A stretch of DNA of 64,000 bases from Oegoconia quadripuncta (taxonomy: Eukaryota; Arthropoda; Insecta; Lepidoptera; Autostichidae): NCBI GenBank assembly GCA_949316235.1, contig OX438742.1, forward strand, positions 7,534,815-7,598,814, read 5' to 3'. Shown piece by piece: positions 44,231 to 53,352 of this stretch. Numbering within the stretch: position 1 is the first letter of the stretch; every line of letters begins with the position of its first letter. The translations under genes and the position numbers were made by a program. The notes beneath the pieces were generated by a model. It was given only the letters and a program-made list of their open reading frames with translations. It made no database searches and was not told the DNA's origin.

Positions 44231-45206
44231 TAGGGTTGCCAGATGATATCCAAAAGGAGGACATGTCCTCCTTTTCCATGATTTGTCCTCCCGTCCTCCC
44301 TTACCTACTGTTTGTCCTCCTTTGTGCTAAACATCGTTCTCTTATGACTATTTACCAAGCAAATTTAGCAAAAGTCGAAGACGAACACAATTCCGTTCTG
44401 GAAATTTCAAAGATACTTCAATCCGTACTTGAGATGCTTCGAAATCGAAGTAACAACAATTTTTTACCACTAAGAGTAAGTCAGCTGCTTCGCAATAATG
44501 GCGAAGCCGAGTCCATATCCAACGAATTTTTCAGTGTTTACAAGGCTTGTGAAGATTACTTGATGGAATGGATAAAACCCTTGGAAGATTTCAAATGTTT
44601 TGAGTGGATGACTTTGCTGAATGAGAACGAAAACCTAAATTATAATGATTTAGTTTCATGCATTGAGTTCTTGAGCATCAGAGGTGTAGAGATTGACGAT
44701 GTTAAGCTACATGATCAATTTTGTAACCTGATTTCATTTCTTAAATCAAAATCACAAAGTGATGAAGCATATTAAAATTTGAAGTTGCACGAGCAGTGGG
44801 AAATCTACTTCAAAAGTACTAAAAACATTGAATGCTTCTCAGAACTGCTCAAAATCTGCGAATTTTATTTTTGTATAAGCGCACATAACGCAAATGTGGA
44901 AAGAGTTTTTTCACTGATCGATACTCAGTGGAACAAAAAGAGGAACAGATTAAGTGTCCTGTCAGTGAAATCCATAATTCTTACTCAATACAACTTCAAA
45001 ACCATGACATGTGAAGATTTTCATGATTATTTGTTAAAAAATCAAGAACTTCTCGCAAAAATTGGCAGTTCAGCTAAATATGAATAAAATAAAGTAATAT
45101 GGTATTAAAAAATCGTATAATTGTTAAATGTCCTCCTTTTTTACAGAAAATTATCCTTTTTTGACCAACATGCCCTCCTTTTTCAAGTTCTCATCTGGCA
45201 ACCCTA
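44231..45206 (+). mobile_element. hAT transposon remnant, 976 bp, with 8-bp target duplication
   Basis: Ends TAGGGTTGCCAGATGA and its exact complement (16 bp, continuing imperfectly through GGAGGACAT). The element is flanked on both sides by CACGAGAC (44223-44230 and 45207-45214). An 8-bp duplication and short TIRs are diagnostic of hAT. It encodes only the C-terminal part of the transposase. Confidence 0.93.
44344..45087 (+). pseudogene. hAT transposase C-terminal part with one in-frame stop
   Basis: A single frame runs from 44344 to the stop at 45085, broken only by TAA at 44773-44775. The second half contains YFCISAHNANVERVFSLIDT, then QWNKKRNRLSV, the hAT dimerisation domain. The N-terminal BED finger and the catalytic core are deleted, so it cannot be active. 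Confidence 0.85.
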
Positions 45207-45266
45207 CACGAGACCGGATCGGTCTTCCACATCAATCAACACGATGCCGCCATGCTTTCTTTCGTT

Positions 45267-45326
45267 CAGTCAGTCAGTCAGTCAGTCAGTCAGTCAGTCA
45301 GTCAGTCAGTCAGTCAGTCAGTCAGT
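45267..45326. repeat. (CAGT)15 microsatellite
   Basis: Fifteen uninterrupted CAGT units lie directly upstream of the transposase ORF. They read as SVSQ repeats in the open frame but precede the likely start. Confidence 0.98.
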
Positions 45327-45369
45327 GTTCCGGAGACAGTGTACTAGCGAAGACGTGCGCACTTTCATG

Positions 45370-46425
45370 ATGCCTTATCGTTATACGAACGAGCAGTATT
45401 TATACATGGTGATCTGTTACCAGCAGGCCGCCTATAATTTGAGTGCTGCATCGGTACTTTTCGCTGAAAGGTTTGATGGACGACGGCCTGATCCCAGTAC
45501 TATTCTTGGTGCAGTGCAGCGACACCGTGATTGGCAGACTTTTCGACCACCATCTGACGCAGGACGGCCACGTCTACCAGCTCGCTTGGAAGAAGAGGTT
45601 CTTAACTTCTATGACCGTCATCCCATGGCCAGCACAATGGATGGAGCCATAGTATTCGGCGTCAGTGACGTTTACGTTTGGAGACTGCTGCGTGAAGAGA
45701 ACCGACACCCTTACCACTTTGTCCGCGTCCAGGAATTGGAGGTGACTGATTACCAGCCGCGTGTCGATTTTTGCCAGTGGCTGCGCGAAGATCCCTCCCG
45801 ACACATTTTATGGACTGATGAGTCGACCTTCACCCGCGTCGGCCTCTTCAACCAACACAATGCCCACTACTGGACCGAAGCCAACCCGCACCTCGTTCGA
45901 CCCGACCATTTCCAGGTCCGATTCAGTGTGAACGTGTGGGCTGGATTATTGGGAGACCATCTACTGGGGCCTGTGTTCTTAGAGCGGCTAAACGGTGAAA
46001 CGTATGTGGAGCTTCTGCAGAGAAAGGTGTCGCGAATGTTGGAGCGTGTGCCTCTAGCACTCCTGAGGAACTTTTATTTCCAACACGATGGTTGTCCAGC
46101 GCATTACTCTTTACATGCGCGGACCTATCTTAACCAAGAATTTGGAGATCGCTGGATCGGCCGCGGCGGACCCGTGCCCTGGCCCCCTCGTTCACCAGAT
46201 CTGACTCCCCTTGATTTCCATGTGTGGGGACGAGCGAAGGACTTGGTTTACGGTAACGACGGACATTTAATACGCACGGAGCAGCTGTTACGTCGACGTA
46301 TCAAAAGAGCTTTTTCCGTTATACGTAGCGACAGAGAGACTTTGCACAGAGTGAGTGCTCACGTACAAAGACGAGCCACATTGTGTATTGAACAGAACGG
46401 ACGACATGTACAGCAATTATTGTAA
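45370..46425 (+). CDS. Tc1/mariner-type (IS630 superfamily) transposase, DD41D, intact 351-aa ORF
   Basis: The start is placed at the second of two adjacent ATGs (45367, 45370), giving MPYRYTNEQYLYMVICYQQA, a helix-turn-helix start related to DUF4817. The frame is open further upstream only through the CAGT repeat. The DDE catalytic core shows HILWTDESTF (first Asp), FYFQHDGCPAHYS (second Asp) and WPPRSPDLTPLDF (third Asp). By my count 41 residues lie between the second and third acids. RWIGRGGP precedes the last motif, as in the DUF4817-linked arthropod families. All key residues are present and no stop interrupts it. I found no clear terminal inverted repeats around it, so it may have lost its ends. 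A related but deleted element with a recognisable end lies at 1450. Confidence 0.88.
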   Translation: MPYRYTNEQYLYMVICYQQAAYNLSAASVLFAERFDGRRPDPSTILGAVQRHRDWQTFRPPSDAGRPRLPARLEEEVLNFYDRHPMASTMDGAIVFGVSDVYVWRLLREENRHPYHFVRVQELEVTDYQPRVDFCQWLREDPSRHILWTDESTFTRVGLFNQHNAHYWTEANPHLVRPDHFQVRFSVNVWAGLLGDHLLGPVFLERLNGETYVELLQRKVSRMLERVPLALLRNFYFQHDGCPAHYSLHARTYLNQEFGDRWIGRGGPVPWPPRSPDLTPLDFHVWGRAKDLVYGNDGHLIRTEQLLRRRIKRAFSVIRSDRETLHRVSAHVQRRATLCIEQNGRHVQQLL

Positions 46426-46479
46426 ATAGGTATTTATTTAAGTTACTTTATTTAAGTCGGTCCATATTTTTCGTACATA

Positions 46480-47095
46480 ACTAGGTACCTACCTAGTTTG
46501 TTACCTAGTAGTTAGTATTTCCATGAGTCATATCATGCCTAACTACCTCCTCAATAACTGTAAATAAGATGATTTAATTGATGTAATTCAAACTTTGTAT
46601 CTACCTACTTAGTTTCTTTAAGTTTTTTACTGTATGCCTACCTTCCGAATAACCGTATTTACCTAACATGATTTTTATTCTCCTACATTGATGTAATTTA
46701 AACTTTGTATCTATGTACTTACCTAGTTTGTTTAAGTTTTATCCCTAATAATAATAACTAATAAGTAATAATTGTAAGTACATAACATGATTTTGTTTCT
46801 CGTACATAAGTGTAATGTAAACTTTTTAATTTTCTACCTACCTAGTCTGTTTAAGTTTTCCATGTACATGGTAACTATGCCTATCTCAATAATGACTGTA
46901 AATAACATGATTTTCTTTCACTTATTTACTCTCGTGTAATGTAATTACCTACCTACCTAAGTAGTTTATTTAAGTTTTTTCTTATACATTGTACCTATGT
47001 CTACCTCCTTAATAACTGAATAACATTATTTTGTTTCTTACATTAGTGTAATTCAAACTTTGTAACTACCTAGCTAGTTTGCATTTCCATTTATG
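46480..47095. repeat. Minisatellite, ~5 imperfect units of ~110-120 bp
   Basis: Recurring phrases CAAACTTTGTATCTACCTAC, GTTTAAGTTTT and TAACATGATTTT(G)TTTCT return near 46590, 46700, 46818, 46935 and 47054. Units diverge by perhaps a quarter. It starts soon after the transposase stop. Confidence 0.75.
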
Positions 47096-47256
47096 CTCTC
47101 ATTGAGAGTAATTACTGTCTTTATGAGTACCTACACACAATACTTATGACATACACTATGGTGTAAAGACTTTGGTAATTCTTAGATTATTTAATTAGAG
47201 ATAACGATTAGCGAATTGTAAATTTTATTACTAAGTAATCCAATTGCTTTTAAAAG

Positions 47257-47357
47257 GTGAAGGTACATCTTGAGGAAACCTGCATGCCTGTCAACCGGCA
47301 TGTGAAGTCCGCCAACCCGCACTGGGCCAGCGTGGTGGACTATAGCCCATACTGAAT
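47257..47357 (+). mobile_element. RTE-like LINE 3' end fragment
   Basis: CATCTTGAGGAAACCTGCAT, then GTGAAGTCCGCCAACCCGCA and CTGGGCCAGCGTGGTGGACT, a very common lepidopteran RTE 3' phrase. Confidence 0.7.
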
Positions 47358-47623
47358 CAAGTGTGATTCAGACTTTTAAACCCGCCAAGTTATTGTACCG
47401 TTATGGTTTGTAGATACCCAAATTACCTAAATCAAAACTCATAATGTTATAAAGCGAGTGCGGCTACATACAATCTAAGCCATTCTTTTAATAACCTTAC
47501 AATAATTTGTCAGTCCACAGCCTGCATAAAGGGTGATGGGAAATTTGAATCTCGCTGATGTAATTAATTACATAGGTAATTATGAGTAACAAAATCTTTG
47601 TGTATAACAATGATTGATGATTT

Positions 47624-47906
47624 GACGACCTGTTTGGTGTAGTGGTTAGAAATTCTGCTGCTATACCAAAAGGTCGCGGGTTCCAATCCCGCTAGGGGCA
47701 TATGTTTGTATGATGAATACGGACATGTGTACCCGAGTTATGGATGTTTTCATTTATAATAAGTATTTATTTACAAAAAAAAATGTATTTATGTAGTATA
47801 TCAACCATCTGGTATCCAGAACACAAGCCTATAGTTGCTTAAAGTGGAACTAGATGGCGCTGTGTGTATGTCCAAGGATATTTATTTTATTATTTTTAAA
47901 TATCTG
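47624..47906 (+). mobile_element. tRNA-derived SINE, apparently full length
   Basis: The head has TTTGGTGTAGTGGTTAGA (A box) and CGGGTTCCAATCCCGC (B box, one change from consensus). A central part and the tail TAGATGGCGCTGTGTGTATG, then TCCAAGGATATTTATTTTAT follow. The tail is shared with 19340-19435. It has RNA polymerase III internal promoter boxes but no proper tRNA acceptor stem. Confidence 0.8.
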
Positions 47907-48166
47907 TGTTAGGTTTAGATGTTAGGTACCTACTGCCTACCTACCTACCTACTAGATGTTAGGTGGTTAGTCTACGCCAGCTAGTGTCTTAAGTTATGTA
48001 TAAACTTTGTAATTATTGTTATGTATGATAGGCAAGCTTTGTTTTAATTGTGTGTGATGTTTATCAGAATTACTTAAATAAATTGTGAAAATGTTTCAAA
48101 AGATTTGGTTTTATTTATTTTTATTATTGATTGATTTCCCCTAGTAGGTACCTACCAGGGGCTCTA

Positions 48167-48297
48167 CCGCCTAACTCAAAGCTATAGCTAGAGCGATAGC
48201 AAAGTACTGTCCGTCTTTGTCATTGTGTTACGATATGACAAGGACGGACAGCGACGTCATAAACGATAGCAATTTCCAAAGCAATTGAGTTATGCGG
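48167..48297. mobile_element. MITE, CCGC-CTAACTCAA ends (131 bp)
   Basis: Left CCGCCTAACTCAAAGC and right GCAATTGAGTTATGCGG are complementary with one change. Inside, CTGTCCGTCTTTGTCA (48207) pairs with 48236-48251 at 15 of 16 positions, so almost the whole element folds into one hairpin. Confidence 0.65.
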
Positions 48298-48700
48298 TCG
48301 GGGGGCAGGACGTCATTCCGAAGTTCATTTGTACTTCAAACGACTACGAACCTTACGCTCATGGAGTAAGGTACATTGCCACTTGAAAGCTCACGTCGAA
48401 TACAGATGCGAGCCGGTACAAACGTGTTTCAGAATCGACGGGCAAACAGTGGCGGTACCTTCATACAAGCCCAAAAGCCCGGCTTGCCTTACTAAATATC
48501 TCCCGATCCCGAATATTAACTATGGAAATAGTACCTATTTATTTGTCTTCCTCTCGTGTAACAATTTCTAACTACCACTAGGGGATGGAAGTGATATCTT
48601 CCCATTTGTACTGTAAGCTGTATTTTCTGACTGTAAGCTGTTTGTATTTCTTGTGCAATAAAGAATAAGTATTGGAAATCATTAGTCGGGCTTGCCCTAT
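48298..48700 (+). mobile_element. Unresolved block ending in a LINE 3' tail
   Basis: An open frame (48329-48571) has no domain I can defend. Two CTGTAAGCTGT repeats followed by TTCTTGTGCAATAAAGAATA (48608-48668) are a typical lepidopteran LINE 3' end with poly(A) signal. Confidence 0.45.
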
Positions 48701-49004
48701 TTTGCTATCCTAGGCACGTCACTGCGGGCAAAACGAATTATTCTGTAGATAGGTAGGTAGGTAGGTATGCTAAGCTATCTTAATTAGCGATAGGCGACTC
48801 CGAGATTATGTACCTAAGTTATTTAGCTAACTAAAACAGTGGTTCAATCTGATAATGGTATGGTATAATTAACCGAATGAATGTAGGTTACCTCCAAAAT
48901 CGACTGCTATGTATGAATGATAGGTAAATTACTTATCAACCTGAATCATAGTTTGAAGCCAGGTAATCAGTATTTTTCCGATATTATTATTATTTTTATT
49001 AATT

Positions 49005-49112
49005 TACCGAATGCTTTCGGGTAAGCACGCGTCCACCTTCATCTTCATCCTCACTTAACATCAGGCGTGATTGAGGTCAAGTGCTAACCCGTAGTGCATA
49101 AAAAAAAGGATA
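49005..49112 (+). mobile_element. LINE 3' tail
   Basis: CACTTAACATCAGGCGTGAT, then TGAGGTCAAGTGCTAA and an A-run. The same family as 25190-25255. Confidence 0.6.
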
Positions 49113-50898
49113 ATTTTGTAAGTAGACAGGCTAATCGTAGTCATTTAGCGAGCGCTAGCTGTTGTATCCCGAAGTGAACAAAGTTCAGCAATTATTTCTC
49201 AGGTAGGTAGGTATTTGCTAGTATTTAACATGTTGTTATTCTGATGACTGGAGCTGTATGAGATTTTAATAGTTCGCAGCAAGAGGTTATAGGTACCGAG
49301 TTCCTTTTTAAAATTTTCTATGATCTGGATGTTCTGACCTCAGGAAACTTACCTAGTAACTCATAGTAAGGGTATCGTAATTTGAGGTCGGGTAATCAAT
49401 GTGTTTGTCCGACATTATTATTAGTTATGTGGTGGTGACCCATGGTGGTTGTGGTGCAAACACCAAAAATTCGATGTATTAGATGGAGGGGATAGAGGGG
49501 GAATTACTCTGATTTCGCGAAATAAAATCAAGTTCAATACTCCCATGAACAGCTGATTCGGGTCGTCGGTCGACTCGGGTCGGGCGGCAAGTACCTGTCT
49601 ACGGGCGGGCGCGCGTAGGCAACGCGTTGTTGCCATTCCGCTGCAGGCGGACTTGACGACACACACACATACACACTGCTAGCATTAATGCCATCGTATA
49701 GGCATTATTCAGAGTAGTACCACTAGGAAGTTTTTGTAGTTGAAGTTTTTTTAGTTAACGGTACTGATTTATTTTTAAGTTCAAATGAATATATTTAACT
49801 GACCCAATCATGTGTTAAAGGGATCGGGACTAATAAAGTAGGACGTTATATATAATATTTCTATATATTATTATATATTGTATATTATATTTCACTTTTT
49901 TACATGAATGTTAGTATGGCATTTTACGCGTTCCCTACGCGTAAAATGCCTACAGAGCGGCAGCGCGCTATTTTGTTGTTGTCGTCCCAGTGACAGAATG
50001 TGGTGCCCTTATAAGTAGTATGAGGATACCGTCTTAGTCAGAGCACATATAAACCTTTTATAAGAACTAACTTCATAATATCAGCCACATCACTGCTGAA
50101 CATAGAACTAATTTAGAAAGGTTTATTATCTGGGTAGTGTTAGTCAAGTTGGTCCACTGGCTTGATTTATGCTTACACGCTAAGAAAACATATTTAAAAT
50201 TCCATTGTTAAATGGAGACTCAAATGAAAAAGTACCAGACTTGGTTTGCATTAAATCTATATAAGATCTTATTTGTGGACTTTATGGTACATAGATTCGC
50301 AAGACTTGGCTTATTTTTACATAAAAAAATGTTTGAAATGAGAATGAGTTTTGCAACAGATATGAAATTATAGTGTGGCTACCCATTTAACCTTAATTTA
50401 GTGCATAGTTTAGTGCAACTACACGTTAATTATTTCGTTAATTTATCGTTAACGTGGAGCCCTAGATAATGTAGTTGCAAATAGCCCCATCCCACTTTAA
50501 CCGTAAGCATAAATACGGAATATCAAATATTCGAATTCTAAAGTGCGAAGTAAGTCTTTCGCAATTTTGCTTAGATAGATAACGCAAATAAAAAATTATC
50601 TTTATATTGACATATTATTTGGGAAAACAGGTGAATGTAAATTTTTAATAATAAGTCGTCCGTTTAGGCCTAACCCTCTGATATGACCAGACAGATAGAC
50701 AACCTTCACTGATTCGTTATGCTTTGGCTCACGATTGGTACCTACTGAATTCTTGAAGAAACAAAATGGGTGTAGTAATAAAAAACTAAATAAGGTAGAT
50801 ATAGGTAATTTGACAACCCATGCTCGATTCTTTGGTTTACATAGGTACTATATTATTTGATAAAAAATACCTTTAGTGAAGGTCGTTGTTAGGATCAA
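49113..50898. other. Intergenic; GC-rich patch and one hairpin
   Basis: A GC-rich patch at 49550-49640 (CGGGTCGTCGGTCGACTCGG) stands out and might be a promoter; no transcript start can be shown. A hairpin lies at 49918. No gene recognised. Confidence 0.35.
49918..49950. repeat. Perfect hairpin, 14-bp stem, 5-base loop
   Basis: GGCATTTTACGCGT, loop TCCCT, exact complement. Confidence 0.95.
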
Positions 50899-51018
50899 GC
50901 CCAACATTTCAGAATGTTACTCAAGCAGAGATTCTGCTTGAGGATTTGTATAGCGGCATCACTTTCTAACTATTCTCAAGCGCAGATCTACGCTTGAGCA
51001 ACATTCTGAAATACGGGC
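50899..51018. mobile_element. MITE, GCCCGTATTTCAGAATG family, copy 1 (120 bp)
   Basis: Ends GCCCAACATTTCAGAATG and CATTCTGAAATACGGGC. Each half carries its own small hairpin (CAAGCAGAGATTCTGCTTG and CAAGCGCAGATCTACGCTTG). Confidence 0.8.
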
Positions 51019-52098
51019 CTATGACTATAATAGCGCTATTGAATAGTAGTACCTAACACCGTGAACCTAAATAGATAGAGTGCCTGGTTATTTATACCTT
51101 CCTATATTCTATACTTACCTACTGCTGCACAATTAGTGCTCAAGACAATATAATCTTATCTATGCCCTAATATACAAAAAAAAGTAAAATAAATAATTTA
51201 CAACTCATGCTGAGGATCTTTTTGGCACCACTTTGCGACACCGAAGACAATGGGTCTGTGTAATCGAATTCTGGTACCTATTTTGTTTGTTTTTCATTTG
51301 GTAGGTACCTCGAAATTAATTACTTGGGTAGGTACGTTAAAATTATTTGAAATATTAGTTACATATAAGTTGTACTGTACATTTTTATTTTGTGTGTCGT
51401 TTATTGGGTCAAATAAATATTTTCTATTCTATTATTCATATAGGTAACTAACTACCTACAATTCACGTCGAAAGACATCGCACGTAAACCATCAAGAGCG
51501 CCACGGAACAGAAAAACTGTTCCGTGAAGAGCGCACTGACAAAATGGCTCCTCCACACACACCCGCCGTACCTACTTTGATGAGTCCCGCGCTTTTGTTT
51601 CATGATGTATTTTGTGCTGTGTCATTGCCATAGAATATACATATAATAGCCATTGCTTGCCGTCCTGCGCGCGCAGTTCTCACCGGGCCTGCGCAATGCG
51701 ACATTAGTTGCGTCGCGTTCAAGAGTACAGTTACTAACTCAGTTCAAGCGCTATATATTTTTAGAACCTATGAATTTATAAAACAATATACCTAGGTTTA
51801 TTTAATTCATGTGTACTAAAATTTACGTCGACGTATGTTGTATCTTAAACTTTGTAACTCTAACTTTGCCTTAACTGCAACGACGTTCGTAAAAAATATC
51901 GTTTGAATTTAGTATGACATGACTGTACTTTTGAACGTATTCTGCATATAGAGAACGAGCCCGGGAAACGAGCTCTATTGATCGGATTGTCGCTGCAAGC
52001 CGTATCGATTGCTCCAGTTGCACTACACTCCTTCCACTGTACCCGCTCACAGCTCTTGCTTGAATTTTAATTTTAAAAATACTCGAAGTGTAGTCGGA
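51019..52098. other. Intergenic; small hairpin
   Basis: A perfect hairpin CACGGAACAG-AAAAA-CTGTTCCGTG lies at 51502-51526. GC-richer stretches at 51540-51600 and 51660-51720 precede the ORF at 52099. The frame at 51250-51447 has no recognisable domain. Confidence 0.4.
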
Positions 52099-52542
52099 AT
52101 GTCGGATCCAATAATTTACAGTTCTACGCCGGAAGAGATCAACCAAATGGAAGGATCACATTTTAAGAACGACGTCGAGTTGCCGGATTACTCCGAGTCG
52201 GAGGATGAAGAAACAATTATTAACGAAGGGAGGATTGAAGAGAGAAGAATCAAACTGAGACTTCGAACAAATTGTAACAGCACCTCCTCCAAAGATGGTT
52301 CCGTGATGGTGATGGCAATACCTGAACGATTAATGCCAGCGTTCCGTGAAAAATATGCAAAATACGATCGCCTTTGGCGCTCTCAGAAATTGACCGTACT
52401 GTACCAAGAGGTAAAACGCACAATGAGGCGTAGTCTTGAATATTACGATGAATGGGAACCAGCAATTGTTATTTTCATCGCTGTAACAGAGTATAAAGTG
52501 CGCACCTCTGTCACAGTTGCTATTGACCATGATGATTATTAG
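52099..52542 (+). CDS. Unrecognised ORF, 147 aa
   Basis: From ATG at 52099 (context GGAATGT) the frame reads MSDPIIYSSTPEEINQMEGS, has an acidic stretch (DYSESEDEETI), a basic EERRIKLRLR patch and a C-terminal part with KYAKYDRLWRSQKL and SLEYYDEWEP. The acidic then basic layout and even codon use suggest real coding. There are no introns, no domain I know and no clear poly(A) signal close by. The dispersed repeat of 32831 begins 25 bases after the stop, so it may instead belong to an unknown mobile element. Confidence 0.4.
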   Translation: MSDPIIYSSTPEEINQMEGSHFKNDVELPDYSESEDEETIINEGRIEERRIKLRLRTNCNSTSSKDGSVMVMAIPERLMPAFREKYAKYDRLWRSQKLTVLYQEVKRTMRRSLEYYDEWEPAIVIFIAVTEYKVRTSVTVAIDHDDY

Positions 52543-52566
52543 GTAAGCCCATCTCAATATTGCGAG

Positions 52567-52650
52567 AAAGTTAAAAGTGTCCCTGACCCCAACACCTAAT
52601 TAATACCAATAATTAGTGCTCAATTTGTGTTCATTAGTGCCCAAAAATCA
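52567..52650. repeat. Dispersed repeat, copy 2
   Basis: Matches 32831-32932 (GTCCCTGACC, TAATTAATACCAATAATTAG, TTCATTAGTGCCCAAAAA). Confidence 0.75.
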
Positions 52651-53003
52651 AAGGCGTCAAGTCATAATACCGGCCGCCATTTTCATAAAGCGGCCATGTC
52701 AATCGATGGATCATTGATTCCACAATTATCTTGTTAAAGTGTCGCAAGTTGTATACTTTCTGAGATAACTAGATCTGAAAATTGTATATTTTTTAAAACA
52801 TTTCGTTTTAATACCATCATATTCAAGAATAGAAAAGTATACGTATAGATTTGAGACATTGTTTTACATTTACACAATGTGGGTTTTGTAAATGATATAA
52901 TATTAGTTGCCTGCGTGGATTAACTTTATAGCGAATATGTTTAATTTGTTTATCCCTCGAGAACTACTCACTTTATCGGAATAAAATTTACATATGTACC
53001 CAA

Positions 53004-53290
53004 CTAGCTTTCCGCCCACGACTTCGTCCGCGTGGAAGATTTCATCAAAATCGTTTCAGCAAAAAAATTTGCTTATATGTTAATGCAGGTCCTAATCTGT
53101 AATTTCATCCAAATCCGTCCAGAGCCGTATAGGCGTGAAGAGGTAGAAAAAACATACATACAGACACACACACACAAACTTTCACATTTATAAAATAGTA
53201 ATAACTTGGGATAGTTGGGATTTCATCCAAATCCATTCATCCGTTTCGCCGTGATTAAGCAACAAACATCTAAACTTTCGCATTATTTTG
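53004..53290 (-). mobile_element. Helitron-like element(s), reverse orientation
   Basis: CTAGCTTTCCGCCCACGACT at 53007 is the complement of a ...GGGCGGAAAGCTAG 3' end. The 5' phrase (TTATAAATGTGAAAGTTTGT on -) is near 53175-53200. A second truncated copy follows at 53216-53290 (complement of GCGAAAGTTTAGATG and CGGCGAAACGGATGAATG). Confidence 0.6.
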
Positions 53291-53352
53291 GATCGTCAGT
53301 TTCCATCGGGTGAGATTGTGGTCAAACGCGTATCCAGTTAATCATAAAAAGT
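53291..53352 (+). mobile_element. LINE 3' tail
   Basis: CATCGGGTGAGATTGTGGTC, then CGTATCCAGTTAATCATAAA, the same family whose reverse copy ends at 14967. Confidence 0.55.

Larger units (their letters stand above)
43640..45262. mobile_element. PIF/Harbinger derivative interrupted by a hAT element
   Basis: The left part encodes the start of a Harbinger transposase on + (43837) and the right part a MADF-like protein on - (start 44104); the two frames run towards each other and are joined by a deletion near 43905-43920. The regions before both starts are rich in CGCTTG/CAAGCG motifs in opposite orientation, as in subterminal repeats. A hAT remnant sits at 44231-45206. The exact outer ends were not determined. 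Confidence 0.6.

Noticed and set aside
45121..45366. N-terminal extension of the transposase with SVSQ repeats
   Set aside because: The open frame upstream of 45367 runs through the CAGT microsatellite and the hAT end, so it is an accident of a repeat without stops.
47624..47700. tRNA gene on the + strand
   Set aside because: It is continuous with a typical SINE body and tail ending near 47906, and the B box deviates from consensus (GGTTCCAATCC).
48329..48571. Small cysteine-containing gene (HLKAHVEYRCEP)
   Set aside because: It resembles a sushi-type exon only vaguely, frames conflict, and it runs straight into a LINE 3' tail.
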